From contig NZ_JXDF01000018.1 in the NCBI RefSeq assembly GCF_001308195.1, positions 62,001 through 126,000 of the forward strand: 64,000 nucleotides of DNA, in the 5' to 3' direction. A program made the translations under genes and the position numbers. The notes under the pieces are model-generated. The model saw only the letters and a program-made list of their open reading frames with translations, was not told the origin of the DNA and did no database searches. Positions 20,988-30,021 of the stretch are shown here, piece after piece (within the stretch, counting starts at the first letter, position 1; each line of letters opens with the position of its first letter). This DNA comes from Apilactobacillus kunkeei (GTDB lineage Bacteria; Bacillota; Bacilli; Lactobacillales; Lactobacillaceae).

Positions 20988-21016
20988 ATAATATCATTTC
21001 TAACAAGCAATGTCAA
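20988..21016 (-). promoter_or_regulatory. Promoter of the tRNA operon
   Basis: Minus strand: consensus -35 TTGACA (21011-21016), 17-base spacer, -10 TATTAT (20988-20993). Shows that the eight tRNA genes form an independent operon. Confidence 0.88.
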
Positions 21017-21131
21017 CAAGAAATTTTACTTAATTGTTGATATGACTCGCTTCTGAGCCGTTCTCTTTAACTCAACAAAAAATATTATATCTAAATTTCT
21101 GCTGTCTGTCTACCCCTTTTTTCAAAAAAAT

Positions 21132-21162
21132 AAAAAAGCGACAATCTTTAGATTATCGCTTT
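21132..21162 (-). terminator. serS terminator
   Basis: Minus strand AAAGCGATAATCT pairs with AGATTGTCGCTTT (one G-U) over two bases and is followed by T residues, 17 bases after the serS stop. Confidence 0.88.
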
Positions 21163-21178
21163 AGTTATAACTATTCAA

Positions 21179-22462
21179 TTAGTCTTCTTTTTCAATCTTA
21201 GTCTTACCACCCATGTATGGTTGTAGTACTTCTGGAATGTTGATTGATCCATCTTCATTTTGGAAGTTTTCTAGGATAGCAGCTACAGTTCTACCAACAG
21301 CTAAACCAGAACCGTTTAGAGTGTGAACGTATTGTAACTTGCCGTTTTCATCCCTGTATTGGATGTGTGCACGACGTGCTTGGAAATCGGTTGTGTTTGA
21401 ACAACTTGAGATTTCACGGTAACGACCTTGTGCTGGCATCCATACTTCGATGTCATGAGTCATTGCAGCAGTGAAACTCATGTCACTAGTAGTTAGTGTA
21501 ATTACGTGGTAAGGAATACCTAACATCTTCAATAGGTCTTCAGCGTGTGCAGTAATGCTTTCTAGTGCATCCCATGATTGTTCAGGCTTAGTGAATTGAA
21601 CCATTTCTACCTTATTGAATTGGTGTAAACGAATTAAACCTCTAGTATCTCTCCCGGCACTACCAGCTTCTGATCTAAATGCTGGTGATAGTGCAGTGAA
21701 CTTAACTGGGAGTTTGTCTGCATCCATTACTTCATCTCTGTAGTAGTTTACCAATGGTACTTCGGCAGTAGGAATCATTGTTAAATCACTGTCAGCGATT
21801 TCGAAACCGGCCTTTGTTTCCTTAAACTTAGGGAATTGACCAGTACCAAACATTGATGCTGAGTTCACCATGTATGGTGGTAATACTTCCTTGTAACCAG
21901 CCTTAGCGTTTTGGTCTAAGTAGAAGTTGTAGATGGCACGTTCTAGTTGTGCACCTGCACCCATGTAGTAAACAAAACGACTACCAGCAACCTTAGCACT
22001 TGCTTCGAAGTCTAAGATGCCTAGTTTTTCACCTAGGTCCCAGTGATGGTTTGGTTCGAAGTCAAACTTACGAGGTTCACCGTATTTTCTTAGTTCAACG
22101 GCACCTTCTTCAGTCAAACTAACTGGAACTTCATCGGCTGGAATGTTTGGTAAGTGTGCAGCCAAGTCTTGTTGATCTTGTTCAACCTTTTCAAGTTGTT
22201 CATCTAATTCCTTAACTTCCTTACCTACTTGTTGCATTTCAGCAATGGCATCAGCAGCGTCTTCCTTGTTACGCTTTGCTTCCGCAATCTTCTTTGATAC
22301 TTCATTCTTCTTAGCTTTTAATCCTTCACTTTTTACGATTAGTTCACGACGCTTTTCATCGTAACCTAATAGTTCATCGATTGTTTCAGCTTTGATATTT
22401 CTAGTAGCTAACTTTTCCTTAACCCAGTCAGCGTTTTGACGAATCATTTTCATATCTAACAT
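21179..22462 (-). CDS. serS: Seryl-tRNA synthetase
   Basis: Charges tRNA-Ser and tRNA-Sec-like substrates with serine. Class II enzyme of 427 residues: N-terminal long coiled-coil arm (about 30-105, rich in Lys/Glu/Ala), motif 2 with [17 protein letters not shown], and motif 3 with [16 protein letters not shown]. The frame stays open 31 codons further upstream through the T-box terminator, but the ATG at 22462 has GGAGG eight bases upstream and gives the family N-terminus [18 protein letters not shown]. Controlled by the T-box leader described next. Confidence 0.97.
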   Translation of the reverse strand: MLDMKMIRQNADWVKEKLATRNIKAETIDELLGYDEKRRELIVKSEGLKAKKNEVSKKIAEAKRNKEDAADAIAEMQQVGKEVKELDEQLEKVEQDQQDLAAHLPNIPADEVPVSLTEEGAVELRKYGEPRKFDFEPNHHWDLGEKLGILDFEASAKVAGSRFVYYMGAGAQLERAIYNFYLDQNAKAGYKEVLPPYMVNSASMFGTGQFPKFKETKAGFEIADSDLTMIPTAEVPLVNYYRDEVMDADKLPVKFTALSPAFRSEAGSAGRDTRGLIRLHQFNKVEMVQFTKPEQSWDALESITAHAEDLLKMLGIPYHVITLTTSDMSFTAAMTHDIEVWMPAQGRYREISSCSNTTDFQARRAHIQYRDENGKLQYVHTLNGSGLAVGRTVAAILENFQNEDGSINIPEVLQPYMGGKTKIEKED

Positions 22463-22484
22463 AGTAAATACCTCCAATTTTGCA

Positions 22485-22705
22485 AATAAAAAAGAAGACC
22501 TCCATCCATTGGGACGAAGGTCTTCTTTTCGCGGTACCACCCAAGTTCTTAGCACATGCTAAACACTCGTTTGGAGATAACGGTCACCTGCCGTGTAGCA
22601 TTACCTACCCGCTTTTGCGTATGCCGGAATTTCGACTTGCAATTCACACCAACCATTGCATCTCTTTACTGTCTACTTAAAAACATACCTTGCGTTTATT
22701 TGTTG
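22485..22705 (-). promoter_or_regulatory. T-box riboswitch before serS
   Basis: The minus-strand leader contains the T-box core GGGTGGTACCGCG (22530-22542), followed at once by a terminator in which AAAGAAGACCT pairs with AGGTCTTCTTT (22491-22529) and a T run. Upstream it carries an AGAGA segment and paired stretches as expected of stem I. Uncharged tRNA-Ser should pair with the UGGN bulge and favour antitermination. I did not assign the specifier codon with confidence; serine is inferred from the downstream gene. Confidence 0.92.
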
Positions 22706-22710
22706 ACTCA

Positions 22711-22739
22711 ATAATATTATAAAAAAATGTGATTGGCAA
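22711..22739 (-). promoter_or_regulatory. serS promoter
   Basis: Minus strand: -35 TTGCCA (22734-22739), 17-base spacer, -10 TATTAT (22711-22716). It abuts the stop codon of the deoxynucleoside kinase gene with no terminator between, so kinase transcripts may also run into the T-box. Confidence 0.75.
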
Positions 22740-23381
22740 CTATTTTAAGTTCAATTCAGCAATTTTTTCGTCAATTTGTTTTAGAACTGCTGCTAAGTCT
22801 TCATCGTTTTCGATAAAGTCAAACTTGTCACCGTCAATTTGCATCTTAGGAGATAAGTCGTAGTTGTCATACCAGTCGTTATAACGACTATTTAAGTCTT
22901 GGTAATAGTTGTATAGTTCTGGATCTTTATCAACTTGTTCATAACTTCTACCACGTTTTTTGATTCGTTTTAACATGGTATCGAACGAAATGTTGATGTG
23001 GATTAATAAGTCAGGATTTTTTTGGTTCAATGAACCAGGAATTTCTTCCATCATATTTTCCAACAACGAATCGTAGATATCAGCTTCAGTTGAAGTAGCA
23101 CGTTTCATATCAGCATTCAATCTAAATAGTAATGAATCTTCGTAGATAGAACGGTCCATAACGCTTAACTTTTCGTTGTGGGCCTTTTCAATATTGTTTA
23201 GGCGAGTATTTAAGAAGTAGATTTGCAATAAAAATGCATACTTCTTAGGATCCTTATAAAACAAAGGAAGAATTTCGTTATCGTCCACTGATTCGTAATA
23301 TCCTGTTGAATCAAGATGAGCAGATAGGATCTTAGTTAAAGAGGTTTTTCCGGCTCCAATGGTTCCAGCAAGTACTATCAT
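22740..23381 (-). CDS. Deoxynucleoside kinase (deoxyadenosine/deoxyguanosine kinase family)
   Basis: Salvage kinase that phosphorylates deoxynucleosides to monophosphates. 213 residues with P-loop GTIGAGKTS at residues 6-14, the DRSIYED motif (family DRS/E), and the lid segment KKRGRSYEQ. Lactobacilli often hold paired dAdo/dGuo kinases; only one is seen here and which base it prefers cannot be read from sequence. Single gene followed directly by the serS promoter. Confidence 0.88.
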   Translation of the reverse strand: MIVLAGTIGAGKTSLTKILSAHLDSTGYYESVDDNEILPLFYKDPKKYAFLLQIYFLNTRLNNIEKAHNEKLSVMDRSIYEDSLLFRLNADMKRATSTEADIYDSLLENMMEEIPGSLNQKNPDLLIHINISFDTMLKRIKKRGRSYEQVDKDPELYNYYQDLNSRYNDWYDNYDLSPKMQIDGDKFDFIENDEDLAAVLKQIDEKIAELNLK

Positions 23382-23463
23382 AATAATCTCCTTAATTTCG
23401 TTTTCTAATATACTATTCTAATACATTCAGGTCGTTTTGAATATGAAGAAATTGATGGCAAAC

Positions 23464-23491
23464 AAAAAAGATGCCGTTAAAACAGCATCTT
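23464..23491 (-). terminator. Terminator of the lysine permease gene
   Basis: Minus strand AGATGC and GCATCT pair over a ten-base loop, followed by six T. Confidence 0.8.
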
Positions 23492-23498
23492 CATTATA

Positions 23499-24956
23499 TT
23501 ATTTTTCTTCGTCTTTTAAATCAGAAGGAGATACATCAACCTTGTCTAGCGGAATTAGATGAGTCTTGTACTTAATCTTGTAACCAATGTATAGGATTAA
23601 TACAAGTGGTACTGAGATGTAAGTAATTCCGATTTGTTCCCAATCCCAGTTAGCAAATGAGGTTACGTTTTGACCACAGATAACCAGGATACATAGAATT
23701 AAAGTAATGATTGGTCCAATTGGGAACCAAGTAGCATGATACTTCAATTCGTCTAGTGAATGACCTTGCTTGATGAAGGCTCTTCTGAAACGGTAATGTG
23801 ATAGTGCAATTCCGACCCAGGCGATAAAACCAGTAAGACCAGAAGCGGCAACTAACCATAGGTAAATTTGTGGACCTTCGATACTTGTAATGAAAGTAAG
23901 TAAGGCAATCACAGTAGTTACAGCTAAAGCACCAACAGGAATACCGCGACGATTAGTCTTACCCATAGCTTTAGGAGCGAATCCTTGGTGAGCCATTGAG
24001 TAAAGCATTCTAGTTGAAGCATACATTCCTGAGTTAGCTGATGAAATAACTGAAGTTAAGATAACAGCGTTCATAACAGAAGCAGCGGCAGCTAAACCGG
24101 CACGCTTAAATACGATTGTAAATGGACTAATTGCAACATCGGTGGCACTTGATCCCAATAAATCAGGGCTAGTGTAAGGGATAATTGCACCAATTATGAA
24201 GATTGCTAGGATGTAGAATAAGATAATTCTCCAGAAAACATCCTTGATGGCACGTGGAACGGCTTCTCTTGGGTTATCTGATTCACCAGCAGTAATACCA
24301 ACCAATTCAGTTCCTTGGAATGAGAAACCAGCGACAACGAATACCGCTAAAATCATTGGAATACCACCAACAAATGGGGCTTGTTTATATGTGAAGTTAG
24401 ATAGACCAATGTAGTGGCCACCCATAATACCAAAAATAGTCAAAACACCAACAGCTAAGAAGATAAAGATTGTAATAACCTTAATCAATGACATCCAGAA
24501 TTCTGTTTCACCGAATGACTTAACTGATAATGCGTTCACACAAAGGATTAGTGCTAAGGTAATCGCACTGAAAATCCAACCTGGCATGTGTGGTAACCAG
24601 AACTTCATTACTAATGCTGCAGTTGAGATATCAACGGCAACGGTAATGGCCCAGTTGAACCAGTAGTTCCAACCCATCGCAAATCCAAGAGCTGGGTCGA
24701 CGTACTTACCTGCGTAAGCCGCGAATGAACCAGAGACAGGTGTGTTGGTTGCCATTTCACCTAAACTGGTCATTAAAAAGTAAACCATCAGTCCCATTAA
24801 TAAATAAGCAACTAATGCTCCACCAGGTCCAGCTTGACTAATAACTGAACCAGAGGCAACGAATAGACCGGTACCGATTGAACCACCTAAGGCAATCATA
24901 GAAACGTGTCTAGTCTTCAAGCCTCTCTTTACACGATTATTTGAGTTTTCACTCAT
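23499..24956 (-). CDS. lysP: Lysine permease (APC superfamily, LysP type)
   Basis: Proton-coupled amino-acid importer. 485 residues with about twelve membrane segments; N-terminal consensus RGLKTRHVSMIALGGSIGTG and GSVISQAGPGGALVAYLLMG are typical of the AAT/LysP family. An in-frame GTG lies at 24968, but GAGGG upstream is best spaced for the ATG at 24956. Specificity for lysine is supported by the lysine riboswitch that precedes the gene. Confidence 0.92.
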   Translation of the reverse strand: MSENSNNRVKRGLKTRHVSMIALGGSIGTGLFVASGSVISQAGPGGALVAYLLMGLMVYFLMTSLGEMATNTPVSGSFAAYAGKYVDPALGFAMGWNYWFNWAITVAVDISTAALVMKFWLPHMPGWIFSAITLALILCVNALSVKSFGETEFWMSLIKVITIFIFLAVGVLTIFGIMGGHYIGLSNFTYKQAPFVGGIPMILAVFVVAGFSFQGTELVGITAGESDNPREAVPRAIKDVFWRIILFYILAIFIIGAIIPYTSPDLLGSSATDVAISPFTIVFKRAGLAAAASVMNAVILTSVISSANSGMYASTRMLYSMAHQGFAPKAMGKTNRRGIPVGALAVTTVIALLTFITSIEGPQIYLWLVAASGLTGFIAWVGIALSHYRFRRAFIKQGHSLDELKYHATWFPIGPIITLILCILVICGQNVTSFANWDWEQIGITYISVPLVLILYIGYKIKYKTHLIPLDKVDVSPSDLKDEEK

Positions 24957-25004
24957 GATGTATTTCACCCTCTATAAGTATTTCTAAGAGGTGCCGATAA
25001 TAAC

Positions 25005-25235
25005 TAAAAAAGTCCCTTCCTGTAAACACAAGAAGAGACCATAATAATTTCTTTTAATTATTGATCACAAAGCACTCCGTGGAATTAACCACGACAGTCT
25101 CTAGCCTCTTAAGCTAGAACCCAACGAACTCGTCTAATAAAGGAAACGGTCGTTTCGGCAGGCATCCCCTTTCACCTTCAATCATAGTCGCTTTATCGAC
25201 TCATGATGGCTACTCTTGTCAGCTGCGCCTCTTCT
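25005..25235 (-). promoter_or_regulatory. Lysine riboswitch (L box) with terminator
   Basis: The minus strand carries the conserved L-box pieces in order: AGAGGCGCAGCTGACAAGAG (from 25232), GTAGCCATCATGAGTC, GAAGGTGAAAGGGGATGCC, GCCGAAACGACCG, and a closing segment ending GAGACTGTCGTGG (25089). The expression platform is a terminator, GTCTCTTC pairing with GAAGGGAC (25011-25039), followed by six T. Lysine binding should favour termination and so reduce lysine uptake. Confidence 0.95.
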
Positions 25236-25249
25236 TAGATTTCTAGAAT

Positions 25250-25278
25250 ATTATATATTAATGTGGACTTGATTACAA
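25250..25278 (-). promoter_or_regulatory. Promoter of the lysine riboswitch and lysP
   Basis: Minus strand: -35 TTGTAA (25273-25278), 17-base spacer, -10 TATAAT (25250-25255), ending about 15 bases before the first conserved riboswitch bases. Confidence 0.72.
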
Positions 25279-25280
25279 TA

Positions 25281-25784
25281 CTATTTTACTTTCATTTCAA
25301 AAACGAGATTGTCATCGTATTCATCCACCTGTGAAAAACCTAAACTGTACAAAACTTTTTGTGAAGGTAAATTACGGGCTTCAACTGTTGCTTCAACTAC
25401 CTTTACAGATGCCTTCAAATGATTTAAAACTTCGCCCAATGCATATGTCATGTATCCACGCTGTTGATAACTTGTGTTAATAAAGTAACCTAATTCGATA
25501 TTTTCGTAATCTGGTTCAAAGTTATACCCAATTTCCGGAAAAATATTGATAATTCCAATTAGTTTTCCACCGTTGATAAGTCGAATTGCATATGTTTTAT
25601 TCGTATCATTTTCAGATTCAAATAACATGTGGGCCTTTCTTTCATCGTTAACTGGCTCAAAGCCGGTATTTTTTGCTAGTTTTTCGTCTCGCATCATTTC
25701 ATAATAGTCGGCAAAGTCATCTGTGCGTAACTCAGTTACTGCCACTTCTTTTTTTGGTGAATTGTTCTTTTCATCCACAATCAT
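25281..25784 (-). CDS. GNAT-family N-acetyltransferase (RimJ/RimL-like)
   Basis: Probable acetyl-CoA-dependent acetyltransferase of 167 residues. Features of the fold: LGYFINTSYQQRGYMTYALG, where Q/RGYMT forms the acetyl-CoA pyrophosphate loop, and ARNLPSQKVLYSLGFSQV near the C-terminus, typical of RimJ/RimL-type enzymes. Substrate unknown. The ATG at 25784 is only three bases from AGGAG; a GTG two codons later (25778) is better spaced, so the true product may be two residues shorter. Confidence 0.8.
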   Translation of the reverse strand: MIVDEKNNSPKKEVAVTELRTDDFADYYEMMRDEKLAKNTGFEPVNDERKAHMLFESENDTNKTYAIRLINGGKLIGIINIFPEIGYNFEPDYENIELGYFINTSYQQRGYMTYALGEVLNHLKASVKVVEATVEARNLPSQKVLYSLGFSQVDEYDDNLVFEMKVK

Positions 25785-25833
25785 TATCTCCTTGCGTTAA
25801 AATGTATGTAAAACATATTTGAGAGGTGCTTAC

Positions 25834-26643
25834 ATGAGAATCATCAGAGAATCGATTCGTCAAAACTCAAACGCTTTTCTTCAAGGATATCTTAAATCTG
25901 CAGATGTGCAAACTAATCAATACAAATATCCTGCCGTAATCGTTGTTCCCGGTGGATCTTACACCCACATTTCACTCCACCAAGCGGAAAGTTTCGCACT
26001 TAATTTTAGTGCCAACGGTTACCAAAGTTTCTATCTAAGATACACATTCGAACAAGAAGCAATGCCACTAATGCCAAATCCACTAGAGGAATTGTCCAAC
26101 AGCATTAAATACATTCGAGAACATGCCAATGAATTCAATATCGATGAAAACCGCATCGTAATTGCCGGCTTCTCCATTGGCGGTCATATTTGTAGTCTCT
26201 ATAATGACTTTTACCACACCGATTGGATGCAAAAACTAGCCGGTGTGGATAACGCAGATATTTTAAAACCAAACGCGGTTATCTTAAGCTACCCTGTGAC
26301 TAACTTAACCTGTGGTTTCCCCAAGGATAAGGAAAGTATCCTAAATTGGGTATCAGATGACCAACAAGTAAAATCTGACGAACACGTTTCATCTAAAAAC
26401 ATGCCAACATTTATCTGGCACACCGCCGACGATCCATTCGTTCCTGTGGAAAACGCACTTAAGTATTCCATCAAGTTAAATGAATACAATGTGGATAATG
26501 AATTACACATTTTCCACCACGGTCCTCACGGAATGGGACTCGCCAATAACATTACATCCTGGAATGAAGACTCCAATAACGCCCGTGTCGCCAAGTGGTT
26601 TGACCTAGCCATCACCTGGTTAGACGAAATCTGGGGAAAATAA
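25834..26643 (+). CDS. Alpha/beta hydrolase (BD-FAE/acetyl-esterase type)
   Basis: Probable carboxylesterase, 269 residues. The nucleophile elbow is GFSIGGH, the acid is likely the aspartate in HTADDPFVP, and the base the histidine in HHGPHGMG; the oxyanion region is VVPGGSYTHIS. The layout resembles esterases that deacetylate xylan-type sugars. No signal peptide, so cytoplasmic. A TTG at 25819 is in frame, but AGAGG is spaced for the ATG at 25834. Lone gene, divergent from the acetyltransferase gene. Confidence 0.85.
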   Translation: MRIIRESIRQNSNAFLQGYLKSADVQTNQYKYPAVIVVPGGSYTHISLHQAESFALNFSANGYQSFYLRYTFEQEAMPLMPNPLEELSNSIKYIREHANEFNIDENRIVIAGFSIGGHICSLYNDFYHTDWMQKLAGVDNADILKPNAVILSYPVTNLTCGFPKDKESILNWVSDDQQVKSDEHVSSKNMPTFIWHTADDPFVPVENALKYSIKLNEYNVDNELHIFHHGPHGMGLANNITSWNEDSNNARVAKWFDLAITWLDEIWGK

Positions 26644-26674
26644 AAGAACTGATGAATTTCATCAGTTCTTTTTT
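26642..26674. terminator. Bidirectional terminator
   Basis: AAAAGAACTGATGA pairs with TCATCAGTTCTTTT; T runs on both strands serve the converging hydrolase and PAP2 genes. Confidence 0.9.
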
Positions 26675-26675
26675 A

Positions 26676-27344
26676 TTATAGGTATGAATGTAAAACTGGA
26701 CGCCAGTGTTGTTTTAATCTTGGCGCATATCTTACATATAACATTTCAGATACTTGTACCCAAGTGTAGCCGATAACTACGGCACCAACAGTGTCTGTTG
26801 GGAAATGGGCATTTAGATAAATTCTAGATACCATTACCAATAGTACAAATAGGAATGTTAGTACATATAGTAATCTTCTGATTAAGTTACTTTGGATATG
26901 TGGAAGAATGACAATCCATACAACCGCAATGACGATGAAGATACCTAATACGTGTCCACTTGGGAAACTAAATCCGGTATCAGATGCGCTGTGGAATACT
27001 GGACGATCACGTCTAACAATGTTTTTAACGATGAATCCAATTACGTCAGCACCAGCTAAAGTAAAGATTCCCCATAGAGCTTGAAGCTTAAACTTGAATC
27101 CCCACATAAAGAATGCCAAAACGAAAATCCAGATGATATCCATCTTGGGACTAGCTAAAGTGGTAGCCATGTGCATGATTGTATCCTTCAATCCGCCAGT
27201 AGTTTTTTGGATTTGACCGATAAAGATTGAGTCAAGAAATCTTAGGTACCCTGAGTCAATCATTACCGATGCAGTAATAAATAATGATAAAACTAACCCA
27301 ACGAAAAGTCTAATGCCGCGGGTGTAATCCTTATCGATGATCAT
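26676..27344 (-). CDS. PAP2-family membrane phosphatase
   Basis: Probable lipid or undecaprenyl-pyrophosphate phosphatase. 222 residues, about six membrane segments. The three PAP2 motifs are complete: KNIVRRDRP, FSFPSGH and SRIYLNAHFPTD, the last with the catalytic histidine and aspartate. It could recycle the cell-wall lipid carrier or dephosphorylate phosphatidylglycerol phosphate; sequence alone does not decide. Single gene. Confidence 0.88.
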   Translation of the reverse strand: MIIDKDYTRGIRLFVGLVLSLFITASVMIDSGYLRFLDSIFIGQIQKTTGGLKDTIMHMATTLASPKMDIIWIFVLAFFMWGFKFKLQALWGIFTLAGADVIGFIVKNIVRRDRPVFHSASDTGFSFPSGHVLGIFIVIAVVWIVILPHIQSNLIRRLLYVLTFLFVLLVMVSRIYLNAHFPTDTVGAVVIGYTWVQVSEMLYVRYAPRLKQHWRPVLHSYL

Positions 27345-27499
27345 AATGCATCGATCCTCCTAATCACTTTTTAATGCCATTATACCACAGCTAACGCTAT
27401 TCTTAAGGGTATTTTCTAATTTTAGAACTTGGAATAGGTGCAATGAAACTAATAATTGTTATAATATTAAGTAATTTATAATTTTAGGAGGAGCTATAA

Positions 27500-28333
27500 A
27501 TGATTGAAACAGTCATTCTAATGATTGTCATCGGTGTCCTAGCGGGTATCGGTGGCGCTGTCCTAGGATTGGGTGGTGGAATTATCGTCACCCCCGTCCT
27601 AACACTCTTCTTCCATTTAGATATTAAATACGCCATTGGGGCCAGTATCGTTGTGGTTATCGCCACTAGTTCTGGATCTACTATCGCTTATCTAAAAGAT
27701 GAAGTTTTAAACTTACGTGTTGCAATGTTTTTAGAAATTGCCACTACTATTGGTGCACTATCTGGGGCCTTACTTACAGGAATTCTAGAGCCTAAATACC
27801 TTTACATACTATTTGGACTATTACTACTATTCTCAGCATTTAATATGGTCAAGAAATTATTGAACAAAAACAAGTCCAATCTAAGCACCAAAGATGATAA
27901 ATTAGCTGAAAAACTTCGTCTTAACTCAAGTTACTACGATAAGGCTGAAAAGAAACAAATCGACTACAAGGTGGAAAACATCCCCGGTGGTCTATCCGTA
28001 ATGTTTGGTGCCGGTCTTGCTTCCGGTCTGCTAGGAATTGGTTCAGGTGCTTTCAAGGTAATCGCTATGGATACCTTCATGAAGATGCCTTTAAAACCAT
28101 CAAGTGCAACTAGTAACCTAATGATGGGAGTTACTGCAGCAGCTTCTGCAACTGTTTACTTCTTCAACGGTTCAATCTTGCCACAAATTGCCGTGCCATT
28201 AGCACTAGGAATTCTAGTCGGTGCGACAATTGGTTCTCGCATCATGCAAGTGCTTCCTGCTAGATGGATTCGTATTATCTTTGTCCCTATCATGTTCTAC
28301 ATCGCATGTAGCATGTTATACAAAGGATTCTAG
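27500..28333 (+). CDS. TSUP-family transporter (TauE/SafE)
   Basis: Putative anion exporter of the sulfite/organosulfur type. 277 residues with two repeated membrane halves, each starting with a glycine-rich motif: GVLAGIGGAVLGLGGGIIV and GLASGLLGIGSGAFKV. AGGAGG lies before the ATG. The next gene (DUF1634) follows by 11 bases; the pair is common in lactobacilli, which suggests the two proteins form one transporter. Confidence 0.88.
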   Translation: MIETVILMIVIGVLAGIGGAVLGLGGGIIVTPVLTLFFHLDIKYAIGASIVVVIATSSGSTIAYLKDEVLNLRVAMFLEIATTIGALSGALLTGILEPKYLYILFGLLLLFSAFNMVKKLLNKNKSNLSTKDDKLAEKLRLNSSYYDKAEKKQIDYKVENIPGGLSVMFGAGLASGLLGIGSGAFKVIAMDTFMKMPLKPSSATSNLMMGVTAAASATVYFFNGSILPQIAVPLALGILVGATIGSRIMQVLPARWIRIIFVPIMFYIACSMLYKGF

Positions 28334-28344
28334 GAGGTTAGATC

Positions 28345-28713
28345 ATGAATACACAACAACCAGCAACTAAAGAAGAAATGAATCGTATCGAATTAGTAAT
28401 CGGAAAGATTTTACGTGTCGGTGTTGTCATCTCAGCTACCATCATGATTATTGGTCTACTATTACTTCTAATCACCGGTAAATCTGGATATGCTCACGAC
28501 GCCTTCCCTACTACTTTCAAAGCAATCTTTAGTGGGATTGCGACATTAAAGCCATATGCGATTATGATGCTTGGAATCTTCTGTCTAATCCTTACTCCCG
28601 TATTACGAGTAATCGTATCAATCTATTCCTTCTACAAGGAAAAGGATATGCTATACGTTTGGATTACCACTTTTGTTCTAATCGTTTTAATCATCAGTTT
28701 CTTCTTCGGATAA
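28345..28713 (+). CDS. DUF1634 membrane protein
   Basis: 122 residues with three membrane segments, beginning with a short hydrophilic stretch that ends NRIELVIGKILRVGV, typical of DUF1634. Overall function unknown. Its place directly after the TauE-like gene suggests an accessory subunit of that exporter. Confidence 0.82.
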   Translation: MNTQQPATKEEMNRIELVIGKILRVGVVISATIMIIGLLLLLITGKSGYAHDAFPTTFKAIFSGIATLKPYAIMMLGIFCLILTPVLRVIVSIYSFYKEKDMLYVWITTFVLIVLIISFFFG

Positions 28714-28723
28714 AACGCAAAAT

Positions 28724-28757
28724 AAAAAGCAACGAGATTATCTCGTTGCTTTTTTTG
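28724..28757. terminator. Bidirectional terminator
   Basis: AAAAAGCAACGAGA pairs with TCTCGTTGCTTTTT over a two-base loop; serves the converging DUF1634 and ThrE-like genes. Confidence 0.92.
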
Positions 28758-29199
28758 TTCTCAAATATGTTTTCAATCTTAAGTATAGTTGGTTTAAAAA
28801 TTCCGCAAACAAGAAACCTGATGCGATTCCACCAGCGATGAAGATGACTTGGATCAAGTTGGACTTGGCTAGCGCATAGTTACCAATTGCTAGACACTTC
28901 ATAACTTGATAAGCCTGTCCCCCGGGAACTAGTGGCACCAACGCTGGAATGTTGAAAATAATAACTGGCATCTTTTTGTAGCGCGATGCGAAGATACTCA
29001 ATATTCCAACAGTGAAGGTTCCTAAAATATCTGCGGCTAAGTATCCGCCCATGTGAACGTTGACGGTATGAAAGACTAACCAGCCAATCAAACTAACGAT
29101 TCCGGCCATGTTCAATGCTTTTCTGGGTAGATTAATTAATAAACCAAATCCGATGGTGGCGAAATAAACGCACACACTATAAACAATTACGGTTACCAA
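28738..29199 (-). CDS. Threonine/serine exporter family protein, ThrE_2 half
   Basis: 153 residues, four to five membrane segments, with the family phrase IPALVPLVPGGQAYQVM. This is the smaller half of a split ThrE-type exporter; the larger half is encoded immediately upstream, and the two genes are six bases apart. Start TTG at 29199, with GGGGTGA overlapping the previous stop codon as ribosome-binding site. The end of the gene lies inside the bidirectional terminator. Confidence 0.85.
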   Translation of the reverse strand: MVTVIVYSVCVYFATIGFGLLINLPRKALNMAGIVSLIGWLVFHTVNVHMGGYLAADILGTFTVGILSIFASRYKKMPVIIFNIPALVPLVPGGQAYQVMKCLAIGNYALAKSNLIQVIFIAGGIASGFLFAEFLNQLYLRLKTYLRTKKATR

Positions 29200-29205
29200 T
29201 ATAAA

Positions 29206-29961
29206 TCACCCCAAAATCTTAATTGCCATTGCCACACCAAAGCCTAATGCACAGGCGCTCATAATCGCTTCAATCCCTCTAGATGGTCCCGATACCAAGT
29301 TACCGGATAACGTATCTCTTACCGCGTTGGTAATTGGTACTCCGGGAACTAGTGGCATCAAGCCCCCGATGATTAAATCATCGGCACTCTTTGCGATGCC
29401 GGCTCGAATAATTAAAATCGACATAAAGCCGATACAAATCGCCGCAATAAATTCATTTAAGAAACGAATGTCCGTGTAGTGATCGGTCAAACAATATATG
29501 CACCAACCCAACATCCCAACGAATCCGGCTGCCCAGAAATCGGTGTAGTTACTTCTAAATACCACTTCTAGAGTGGAACTAACCATAAAAGCACCAATCA
29601 TTTGAAGCCAGAATGGGAATGGTCTAACATCCTTATCCATTCGTTTTAAACGGCGATAAAATTCACCAAGTGAGATTTTCTTATCAGCGAACTGACGAGA
29701 GTAATCATTAACCGTTGATACCTTCTCCAAATCAAACGTTCTTTTATCAATTGCTGTGACCTGCGAACCCATGTCAGGCGTTGCTGACATGATAATCCCA
29801 GTCAAAGTAACGTACGCCCTAGCCTCGGTAGCCCCGGCATTTCTTGAAATTCGATCAATGGTATCGGTGACTCTGACCATTTCAGATCCATTTTCAATCA
29901 TAATCTTTCCAGCAAGGAGACAGGTCTCAACGACTAACTTACTTCTTTGTCTTTCGTTCAA
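29206..29961 (-). CDS. Threonine/serine exporter family protein, ThrE_1 half (DUF1212)
   Basis: 251 residues: a cytoplasmic N-terminal domain with LLAGKIMIENGSEMVRVTDT followed by membrane segments and the phrase GLMPLVPGVPITNAVRD, mirroring the motif in the other half. The frame is open upstream through a terminator (the product would begin with a run of isoleucines), but GGAGGTGA lies seven bases before a TTG at 29961, which I take as the start. With the next gene it makes a two-part ThrE-like exporter of Thr/Ser or related compounds. Confidence 0.85.
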   Translation of the reverse strand: MNERQRSKLVVETCLLAGKIMIENGSEMVRVTDTIDRISRNAGATEARAYVTLTGIIMSATPDMGSQVTAIDKRTFDLEKVSTVNDYSRQFADKKISLGEFYRRLKRMDKDVRPFPFWLQMIGAFMVSSTLEVVFRSNYTDFWAAGFVGMLGWCIYCLTDHYTDIRFLNEFIAAICIGFMSILIIRAGIAKSADDLIIGGLMPLVPGVPITNAVRDTLSGNLVSGPSRGIEAIMSACALGFGVAMAIKILG

Positions 29962-30021
29962 CCATCTCACCTCCGTGTCATCTAATGTTTTTCTAATTAT
30001 AACATTGATTATGATGATAAT

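Noticed and set aside
20947-21178. Possible 5S rRNA upstream of the tRNA cluster
   Set aside because: The sequence is AT-rich with a promoter and the serS terminator; no 5S-like segment is present.
22463-22555. 31-residue N-terminal extension of seryl-tRNA synthetase
   Set aside because: The extension is the T-box terminator and core read in frame; the ATG at 22462 has a well-spaced ribosome-binding site and the family N-terminus.
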